A program made the translations under genes and the position numbers. 27,640 nucleotides of DNA, from NCBI GenBank assembly GCA_039026375.1, contig JBCCML010000058.1, forward strand, positions 1 through 27,640, given 5' to 3'. Position 1 is the stretch's first letter. Each line of letters opens with the position of its first letter. Shown in pieces: positions 21,358 through 27,640 of this stretch. This DNA comes from Thermohalobaculum sp039026375. Lineage in GTDB: Bacteria; Pseudomonadota; Alphaproteobacteria; Rhodobacterales; Rhodobacteraceae. The notes under the pieces were generated by a model that saw only the letters and a program-made list of their open reading frames with translations, did not search any database and had not been told where the DNA came from.

Positions 21358-21386
21358 CAGATAGCTTCTGAGGTCAGGCCCTGCAA
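21358..21386 (-). promoter_or_regulatory. candidate promoter of the SRP RNA gene
   Basis: On the minus strand, TTGCAG (complement of 21381-21386), a 17-base spacer and TATCTG (complement of 21358-21363) lie with the -10 ending 7 bases before the predicted RNA 5' end. The spacing is ideal, while each box matches only 3 of 6 consensus bases. A stable-RNA gene with its own start must have a promoter near here. Confidence 0.5.
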
Positions 21387-21453
21387 GTGGCAGTTTTGAT
21401 CGGGTGCGCTGGCATCCAGGCGGGACAGGCCACGCCCGGATGCAGATTCGGAC

Positions 21454-22338
21454 CTATTCGGCGGCCTGCAGCTTGTCCTGCGTATGGGTGTCAAAATCGG
21501 AGGCCGAATGGCGTTCGTGCAGCTGATCTTCCAGCGGTCCCGCCATCCGGTTGACCTTGCGTCCACGCTGGACGGCCGGTCGGGCCAGGATCTCCTCATA
21601 CCAGCGCACGACGTTGGTGTATTTATGTGCCTCGATGAATTCTGCCGCATTGAAGCCATCGCCTGAATAGAGTTTGCCCGAGGTCAGCACGCCGTACCAT
21701 GGCCAGACCGCCATATCTGCGATCGAGTAGTCGTCGCCGCCCAGGAACTTGCTTTCCGCCAGACGCTGATCCAGCACGTCCATCTGGCGCTTCGTCTCCA
21801 TCGTGAAGCGATCTATCGGGTACTGCATTTTGAACGGCGCATAGGCATAGAAGTGCCCAAAGCCGCCGCCCAGATAGGGCGCCGAGCCCATCTGCCAGAA
21901 CAGCCAGTTCAGCGTCTCAGTCCGAGCAGGTCCCGATGTCGGCAGGAAGGCGCCGAACTTTTCGGCCAGATGCAGCAGGATCGAGCCTGACTCAAACACC
22001 CGCACAGGCGTATCGCCGGAGTAATCCATCAGCGCCGGGATCTTCGAGTTCGGGTTCACACCGACAAAGCCCGACCCGAATTGGTCGCTATCACCGATCT
22101 TGATGAGCCAAGCGTCGTACTCGGCGTCGTGGCCCGCAGCCAGCAACTCCTCGAACATCATGGTGACCTTCACGCCGTTCGGCGTCGCAAGGCTGTACAG
22201 CTGGAACGGATGTTCGCCCGTCGGCAGATCCCGGTCGAACTGGGCGCCGGCGGTCGGTTTGTTGATACTGGCGAACTTGCCGCCGTTCTCCGCATCAAAT
22301 GTCCAGACTTTGGGCGGGGTGTATTCGTCTTGCGACAT
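21454..22338 (-). CDS. yghU: YghU-type glutathione S-transferase / disulfide-bond oxidoreductase
   Basis: A 294-residue cytosolic GST-fold protein. It has the long N-terminal extension typical of YghU (YTPPKVWTFDAENGGKFASI), then the thioredoxin-like domain (FQLYSLATPNGVKVTMMFEE, about 45-64; VNPNSKIPALMD, 93-104; VFESGSILLHLAEKFG, about 113-128, with the Glu-Ser glutathione contact). The all-helical C-terminal domain contains YSIADMAVWPWYG (about 205-217). Such enzymes have disulfide-bond reductase activity and bind two glutathione molecules. AGGAGAGAAGG before the ATG fixes the start. It is divergent from the SH3-domain gene with 140 bases between. Confidence 0.93.
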   Translation of the reverse strand: MSQDEYTPPKVWTFDAENGGKFASINKPTAGAQFDRDLPTGEHPFQLYSLATPNGVKVTMMFEELLAAGHDAEYDAWLIKIGDSDQFGSGFVGVNPNSKIPALMDYSGDTPVRVFESGSILLHLAEKFGAFLPTSGPARTETLNWLFWQMGSAPYLGGGFGHFYAYAPFKMQYPIDRFTMETKRQMDVLDQRLAESKFLGGDDYSIADMAVWPWYGVLTSGKLYSGDGFNAAEFIEAHKYTNVVRWYEEILARPAVQRGRKVNRMAGPLEDQLHERHSASDFDTHTQDKLQAAE

Positions 22339-22478
22339 GGCCTTCTCTCCTGCGTGGCGACTTGGGCGCTAGACATAAGGCGATTTCCGTCCGGTGAAAG
22401 AAGCGCCCGAAAATCGTGAAGCTTGGCAGGCGATCGCCGGCCCGACAAACTGCGCGCAAGACAATGAGGAGTGACCCG

Positions 22479-23165
22479 ATGGGCAGGTATGTTGTTGCAG
22501 CGCTACTGATCTCGCTTTGCTTACCGGCAATGGCGCAATCACTGAAGGTGGTGCCAATCGATCAAGGCGCATCAGACCCAAGCTTCAACGCCTTTCGGGC
22601 AAAGCTGCTGGCAGCCGTCGCCGATCGGGACATCGACGCCGTGGTCTCTGCGGCAAGCGAAGACATCCATCTCAGCTTTGGCGGTCACAACGGACGTGAT
22701 GACTTTCGCGCGTTTCTCGTCCGCGACCCGGCCACCTATTCTGACGAGTACCGTTACCGGGCGGCCGCAGATCGGGTCCAATATTGGACCGAACTGGAAA
22801 GGGTGCTTCGACTAGGGGGTCGGTTCGAAGGTGACGGCGCTGACCGCAGCTTCCTGGCACCCTACTCCTGGGGCGCGAACATCGCTGACGACTTGGACCC
22901 GTACACTACCGCATTCATCACCGGCGACGGCGTCGCCCTAAGGGCACGCCCCATTCGATATGCCGAAGTCCTGATCAGGTTGAGCCATGATGTCGTAAGC
23001 ATCGTCGAAGGCGGCGATGGAACGCCATACCGCAAGGTCCAACTGGCCGATGGGACCGAGGGATACGTCTACCAGGAGTATGTCCAAAGTCTGGTCGGCT
23101 ACCGAGCCCGGTTCGAGCAGGTCGATGGCCGCTGGCAAATGACGATCTTCATCGCCGGTGACTGA
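22479..23165 (+). CDS. exported protein with SH3-like domain
   Basis: A 228-residue protein from the ATG at 22479, chosen because GAGGAGTG (22466-22473) precedes it and a signal peptide follows at once (MGRYVVAALLISLCLPAMA|Q). Upstream in-frame codons would give a poor basic extension. The middle part (about 35-125, FRAKLLAAVADRDIDAVVSA, SFGGHNGRDDFRAFL) resembles proteins annotated with a stress or housekeeping envelope role. A bacterial SH3-type domain follows (FITGDGVALRARPIRYAEVL, then GTPYRKVQLADGTEGYVYQE). The C-terminus is a two-strand hairpin (YRARFEQVDGRWQMTIFIAGD in two parts). SH3 domains of this type often bind cell wall; the target here is unknown. It converges with polA, with 20 bases between stops. 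Confidence 0.82.
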   Translation: MGRYVVAALLISLCLPAMAQSLKVVPIDQGASDPSFNAFRAKLLAAVADRDIDAVVSAASEDIHLSFGGHNGRDDFRAFLVRDPATYSDEYRYRAAADRVQYWTELERVLRLGGRFEGDGADRSFLAPYSWGANIADDLDPYTTAFITGDGVALRARPIRYAEVLIRLSHDVVSIVEGGDGTPYRKVQLADGTEGYVYQEYVQSLVGYRARFEQVDGRWQMTIFIAGD

Positions 23166-23185
23166 GGTCGCGCGCCCGGCGCCGA

Positions 23186-26047
23186 TCAGTGCGCCTCTTG
23201 CCAGCTGTCGCCCTGACCCGCGTCAACGACCAGCGGCACCGAGATGTCGACGGCCGGGAACGCGGCGCCTTCCATCACTTTGCGGACGACGCCGATCGTG
23301 TCCTCGGCCTCGTCTGCAGGCACCTCGAACAGCAGCTCGTCATGGACTTGCAACAACATCCGGCCCGTCAGCCCGGCACCCGACATGGCGTCTGGGATCC
23401 GGATCATCGCGCGCCGGATGATGTCGGCAGCCGTCCCCTGGATCGGCGCGTTGATCGCCGCGCGCTCGGCAAAGCCACGGCCAGGCCCTTTCTGCGTGAT
23501 GCCGGGTGTGTGGATCTTGCGCCCAAACAGCGTCGATACGTATCCACGCTCCCGCGCGCCGGCCTTGGTGTCATCCATATAGGTCTTGATGCCCGGGAAA
23601 CGGGCGAAATAGCGGTCGATGAACTCCTGCGCATCGGAACGGGGAATGCGCAGATTGTTCGACAGGCCGAAGGCCGAGATCCCGTAGATCACGCCGAAAT
23701 TGATCGCCTTGGCCTGACGGCGGATCTCCGGCGTCATCTCAGCCATGGGCACGCCGAAGACCTCGCTGGCGGTCGAGGCATGGATGTCTTGGCCGTCTTT
23801 GAACGCGTCTTTCAGCGCTGCAATGTCCGCGATATGGGCGAGAATGCGCAACTCGATCTGGGAATAATCCAAGCTCAGGATCACGTTCCCGGGCTCAGCC
23901 ACGAACGCCGTGCGGATGGCCCGGCCCTCCTCCGTTCGAACGGGGATATTTTGGAGGTTAGGATCCGTCGATGCGAGCCGCCCTGTCGAGGTCGCTGCAA
24001 GGCTGAAGCTCGTGTGCACGCGCCCCGTATCGGCGTTGATATGGGTGGGCAAGGCGTCCGTGTAGGTCGACTTCAGCTTCGATAGCTGGCGCCAGTCCAA
24101 CACGCGGGCGGGCAGATCATGGCCCTGCGCGGCCAATACCTCTAGGACATCGGCGCCGGTGCCCCAGGCCCCCGTCTTAGTCTTCTTGCCACCCTCCAGT
24201 GACATCTCGTCGAACAGGATCTCGCCCAGCTGTTTCGGCGAGCCGATGGTGAACTTTCGCCCGGCCAGTTCGTAGATCTCGTCTTCGTACTCGGCCATCT
24301 TCTGAGCGAACCGGTTCGACATCGCGCCCAGGACGCTCTGGTCCACTTTGATCCCAGCGCGCTCCATGTCGACCAACACTGGCACCAGGGGGCGTTCCAG
24401 CCGGTGATAGACCGTCGACACCCTTTCGGCCGCCAGCCGCGGCCGCAGGCGGTGCCAAAGCCGCAGGGTCACGTCGGCATCCTCTGCGGCATAGGGAGCT
24501 GCTTTGTCGATGGCGACCCGATCGAAGGTGATCGCCGATTTACCCGACCCGATCAGTTCCTTTATCGGGATCGGCTTGTGGCCCAGATGGCGTTCGCTCA
24601 ACTCGTCCATGCCGTGGCCGCCCATACCGCTGTCCAGCGCGTAAGAGATCAGCATGGTGTCATCGAACTGGGTAACCGGCGTGCCGTGTCTCGCCAGCAC
24701 CTTCAGATCGTATTTCAGGTTCTGGCCAATCTTCAGGATCGCAGGATCGGACAGGACCGGGCGCAGGCGGGCCAGCACCACGTCCAAGTCCAGCTGATCC
24801 GGTGCCCGTGTCGCCGAGCCCAGCAGATCGCCCTCGCCCTCCACATGCGCAACTGGCACATAGGCCGCATGGCCCGGTGTCGCCGCCAGAGCAAAACCCG
24901 CGATCTCGGCCACCATCTCGTCAAGCGATGTGGTCTCAAGATCGATGCACAGCACACCCTCTTCCATCGCCTCAGCGAGTATCGCGTCCAAGGCGTCAAG
25001 ATCGCGGATGATGCCGTAGCTCTTGGCCATCTCTGGCGCATTGCGCACGGCACCGGGCGCCCAGCCTGCCCCAGAGTGCCCATCGGCCACGGCGGGGCTC
25101 GATGCCCCGGCGGGGCCGTCCCCCCCTGCGCCGACCGCGGGCGCGGCAACGCCCAAGCCCTCGGCCACCCGATTGGTGAGCGTCCGGAATTCCATCTCCG
25201 CTAGAAAACCCAGCAAGCGATCCGGATCCGGCGCCTCCAGGCCAAATGCCGCTAGACCCTCTTCAACCGGCACGTCTTGTTTCAGGGTGACCAGATCGCG
25301 GCTGACCCGGATCTGATCGACATTTTCGATCAGCGTTTGGCGGCGCTTGGGCTGCTTGATTTCCTCGGCCCGTGCCAAAAGCGCATCGAGATCGCCATAC
25401 TCGTTGATCAACTGTGCCGCCGTCTTCACGCCGATCCCAGGTGCGCCTGGCACGTTGTCGACGCTGTCCCCCGCCAGAGACTGCACGTCAATGACGCGAT
25501 CAGGTCCAACCCCGAACTTGGCTTCAACTTCCTCGACACCGATTTCGGCGTTCTTCATCGGGTCCAGCATCATCACGCCGCCACCAACCAGCTGCATCAG
25601 ATCCTTGTCGGAGCTCACGATTGTGACGGCAGCACCCGCATCTCGGGCCTGCACGGCATACGTCGCAATCAGATCGTCGGCCTCATATCCCTCCATCTCG
25701 ATGCACGGCAAACCAAAGGCACGCGTCGCGACCCGGATCAGCGGGAACTGCGGTACCAGATCCTCCGGTGGGGGCGGGCGGTTCGCTTTGTATTCACCAA
25801 AGATCTCATTTCGGAAGCTCTTGGAGGAATAGTCCAGGATCACCGCCAGGTGCGTCGGCCCCTTGGTGCCAAACCCCTGCACCATCTTGAACAGCATGTT
25901 GCAAAAGCCGGAGACCGCCCCGATCGGCAATCCATCCGACTTTCGTGTCAACGGTGGCAGCGCATGGTAGGCGCGGAAGATATAGGCTGAGCCGTCGATC
26001 AGATAGAGATGTCCGCCTTTGCCTAGTGGTGTGTCACTGTCAGCCAT
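23186..26047 (-). CDS. polA: DNA polymerase I
   Basis: A 953-residue, three-domain enzyme for Okazaki-fragment processing and repair. The 5' nuclease (about 1-300) has LYLIDGSAYIFRAYHALPP, LDYSSKSFRNE and EGYEADDLIATYA (119-131). A Gly/Ala/Pro-rich spacer covers 298-335. The 3'-5' exonuclease (about 345-540) keeps the metal pair Asp369/Glu371 (CIDLETTS) and the Tyr-Asp motif near 521-525 (AEDAD), so proofreading is probably intact. The polymerase (about 545-953) has motif A DYSQIELR (727-734), motif B RRQAKAINFGVIYG (776-789) and motif C VHDE (901-904). AGAGGTG before the ATG marks the start. The usual downstream partner genes are absent; the neighbours converge or are separated by more than 100 bases. 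Confidence 0.98.
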   Translation of the reverse strand: MADSDTPLGKGGHLYLIDGSAYIFRAYHALPPLTRKSDGLPIGAVSGFCNMLFKMVQGFGTKGPTHLAVILDYSSKSFRNEIFGEYKANRPPPPEDLVPQFPLIRVATRAFGLPCIEMEGYEADDLIATYAVQARDAGAAVTIVSSDKDLMQLVGGGVMMLDPMKNAEIGVEEVEAKFGVGPDRVIDVQSLAGDSVDNVPGAPGIGVKTAAQLINEYGDLDALLARAEEIKQPKRRQTLIENVDQIRVSRDLVTLKQDVPVEEGLAAFGLEAPDPDRLLGFLAEMEFRTLTNRVAEGLGVAAPAVGAGGDGPAGASSPAVADGHSGAGWAPGAVRNAPEMAKSYGIIRDLDALDAILAEAMEEGVLCIDLETTSLDEMVAEIAGFALAATPGHAAYVPVAHVEGEGDLLGSATRAPDQLDLDVVLARLRPVLSDPAILKIGQNLKYDLKVLARHGTPVTQFDDTMLISYALDSGMGGHGMDELSERHLGHKPIPIKELIGSGKSAITFDRVAIDKAAPYAAEDADVTLRLWHRLRPRLAAERVSTVYHRLERPLVPVLVDMERAGIKVDQSVLGAMSNRFAQKMAEYEDEIYELAGRKFTIGSPKQLGEILFDEMSLEGGKKTKTGAWGTGADVLEVLAAQGHDLPARVLDWRQLSKLKSTYTDALPTHINADTGRVHTSFSLAATSTGRLASTDPNLQNIPVRTEEGRAIRTAFVAEPGNVILSLDYSQIELRILAHIADIAALKDAFKDGQDIHASTASEVFGVPMAEMTPEIRRQAKAINFGVIYGISAFGLSNNLRIPRSDAQEFIDRYFARFPGIKTYMDDTKAGARERGYVSTLFGRKIHTPGITQKGPGRGFAERAAINAPIQGTAADIIRRAMIRIPDAMSGAGLTGRMLLQVHDELLFEVPADEAEDTIGVVRKVMEGAAFPAVDISVPLVVDAGQGDSWQEAH

Positions 26048-26159
26048 GGTGCACCTCTTCTCCGAACGCCCTGAACCGACACGCCTGCCGGCACGTTGTC
26101 AACCACGAGGCTTTGGGCGCGCAGATCTGCACCGAAGGGCTGTTCAAAGCGACCATCGA

Positions 26160-27524
26160 TCAGATCGCCCGCAATCTTGACAAGACTTCCCGGAACCGCG
26201 CCTCGATGGCGTCGCGGCGGATATGGCGACCGTCTTGAACCACATGGCGCCCGGCTGACCAGACATCGCTTATGACCCGGTCGTCCCCAGCAAAGATCCA
26301 ACTGTCCAACACAGTGTCACCCTGCAGACCCTCAAGCGCCAGGGCATTGCTGTCCAATGCGACCAAGTCCGCCCAGCTCCCCGCTTCAATTGCCCCAGAC
26401 CGCCGGCCCAAAGCCTGAGCACCCCCGCGGCAGGCAGCGTCAAACACCGTGCGCCCGGTCGAGCCATCCCTCGACAGGACCGCGCGCGCACGATCCCTCA
26501 GCCGTTGGCCATACTCCAGTGTCCGCAACTCTCCGCTCAAGCTGATCCGGATGTTCGAGTCTGATCCGACGCCCAATGTGCCACCCTCCTGCATGAATGA
26601 ACCGGCTTCGAAGGTCCCGTCACCCAGATTTGCCTCGGTTATCGGGCACAAACCCGCCACGGCGCCACTTGTCGCCAGACCCTTCACTTCGGCCGGGGAC
26701 ATGTGCGTCGCGTGGATCAGACACCACCGTGGCCCGACATTCATATTCTCCAACAACCATTCTATCGGCGTCGCACCGTGGGACGCGAGCACGTCCACCA
26801 CTTCGGCGCTTTGCTCGGCGATGTGAATGTGAAAGGGCTTGTCAGTCCGCAGTTGCGCCGCGTCGGTCAGGGCTTCAACGCCCACGGCCCTAAGGGAGTG
26901 CGCCGCCACGCCGGTCGTCGCATCCGTTGATACCTGCGCGACGGCCGTTTCCGCCCCTTCCAAAAGACGCAAGAAGCGGTCCATCTCGCAGCCAAACCGC
27001 AACTGCCCGCCTTCTAACGGCCGACCATCCGTGCCACCGCGCATATAGAGCACTGGCAGATGGGTCAGACCGATACCAGTTTGCACGGCAGCCGCCGCAA
27101 TCTGCGACGACATTTCTGCGGGATCGTCGTAGCTGGTGCCACTCAAGCCATGGTGCAGGTAGTGAAACTCCCCGACCGCGGCATAGCCCGCCTCCAGCAT
27201 CTCGACATAGACATGCGCGGCAATCGCCTGGACGTCGTCGGGGCTCAACGCCTCTAAAAACCGGTACATCAACGTCCGCCAGGTCCAGAAGCTGTCCTGC
27301 TCGCCGGTTCTGGTTTCCGTCAGCCCGGCCATCGCCCGTTGAAACGCATGGCTATGCAGGTTCGCGGGTGAGGGCAGTAGAATATCGACCGTAACTGCGT
27401 TGGGCGCCATGTCCCGATCGCGCATCACAACGTCCGCAATCCGACCATCCGCGATCCTGACAGCGACATCATTAGCCCAACCACTCGGCAGTAGGGCCGT
27501 TTTCGCGCGCAAGACTTGGTCCAT
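26160..27524 (-). CDS. hutF: formimidoylglutamate deiminase HutF
   Basis: A 454-residue amidohydrolase that converts N-formimino-L-glutamate to N-formyl-L-glutamate plus ammonia in the five-step histidine degradation route. The metal-binding residues are His57 and His59 (NLHSHAFQR), His234 (FHIHIAEQ) and Asp322 (GVGSDSN). Also present are the family blocks EQDSFWTWR (75-83), VGEFHYLHH (117-125), AAHSLRAV (207-214) and LCPITEANLGDG (292-303). The frame opens 11 codons earlier, but GAGAGGAGG lies 7 bases before the ATG at 27524 and the protein then begins MDQVLRAKTALLP as expected. Other hut genes are not in the window; they may lie beyond the right edge. The 112 bases between it and polA hold nothing recognisable. 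Confidence 0.93.
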   Translation of the reverse strand: MDQVLRAKTALLPSGWANDVAVRIADGRIADVVMRDRDMAPNAVTVDILLPSPANLHSHAFQRAMAGLTETRTGEQDSFWTWRTLMYRFLEALSPDDVQAIAAHVYVEMLEAGYAAVGEFHYLHHGLSGTSYDDPAEMSSQIAAAAVQTGIGLTHLPVLYMRGGTDGRPLEGGQLRFGCEMDRFLRLLEGAETAVAQVSTDATTGVAAHSLRAVGVEALTDAAQLRTDKPFHIHIAEQSAEVVDVLASHGATPIEWLLENMNVGPRWCLIHATHMSPAEVKGLATSGAVAGLCPITEANLGDGTFEAGSFMQEGGTLGVGSDSNIRISLSGELRTLEYGQRLRDRARAVLSRDGSTGRTVFDAACRGGAQALGRRSGAIEAGSWADLVALDSNALALEGLQGDTVLDSWIFAGDDRVISDVWSAGRHVVQDGRHIRRDAIEARFREVLSRLRAI

Positions 27525-27640
27525 GATCGCGCCTCCTCTCGATTTCCGTTTGCGCATGACCTGCCGACGCGGTCAAGCTGGTGCATCAGAACAAAGAGTC
27601 CCGAATGGAGCACCGCTTCTCAAACGCCCGAATCGCTACC
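27525..27640. other. upstream region of hutF at the window edge
   Basis: These 116 bases hold the hutF ribosome-binding site. On the minus strand an open reading (ending AFEKRCSIRDSLF, stop at about 27588) could be the tail of an upstream gene. On the plus strand an ATG at 27604 (MEHRFSNARIAT) could start a divergent gene. Too little sequence is present to choose between them. Confidence 0.3.

Noticed and set aside
23189..24085. Plus-strand open frame opposite the polymerase domain of polA.
   Set aside because: Antisense shadow of a strongly conserved gene; no ribosome-binding site or domain.

Overview
The window is GC-rich, densely packed bacterial chromosome. Protein similarities (glutaryl-CoA dehydrogenase, an IalB-type secreted protein, an RpoE-like ECF sigma factor, HutF, and an alphaproteobacterial small SRP RNA) point to an alphaproteobacterium, most likely Rhodobacteraceae (Roseobacter group). 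This assignment comes from family recognition only; no search was run. I see no insertion sequence, phage, tRNA, rRNA or CRISPR array.

Layout. 1-2.1 kb: the 5' part of ubiA, divergent from rsmE, then two small membrane proteins. 2.3-6.5 kb: gcdH, a periplasmic SIMPL-domain protein, an ECF sigma factor with no visible anti-sigma partner, an IalB-like secreted protein and an EamA transporter. 6.5-9.8 kb: small proteins of unknown function, including a translationally coupled pair whose first member looks like a ribbon-helix-helix regulator with a palindrome just upstream of its ribosome-binding site; rlmN is divergent from this pair. 10-15 kb is the most unusual stretch. It holds a P-loop kinase-like protein, a 64-residue peptide with a double-glycine-type leader motif, and two tandem paralogous membrane proteins ending in pentapeptide-repeat domains. 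The first paralog has a GC-rich hairpin over its ribosome-binding region, and the second ends inside a tandem array of 11-bp repeats. 15-21.4 kb is a conserved replication/repair block on the minus strand, ffs (SRP RNA) - dnaX - ybaB - recR. It is interrupted here by an amidinotransferase-family enzyme (between ybaB and recR) and by two plus-strand genes of unknown function (between dnaX and ffs). 21.4-27.6 kb: a YghU-type glutathione transferase, a secreted SH3-domain protein, polA and hutF.

How genes work together. dnaX, ybaB and the amidinotransferase gene overlap by one base at each junction and are probably co-transcribed, with recR downstream. polA, dnaX and recR all serve DNA replication or repair. 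GcdH (lysine/tryptophan catabolism) and HutF (histidine catabolism) are separate amino-acid degradation functions. The best candidates for an undescribed system are the peptide plus twin pentapeptide membrane proteins (10.8-15.0 kb) and the RHH-like gene with its partner (7.1-7.8 kb). Both are inferences from sequence patterns and gene order.
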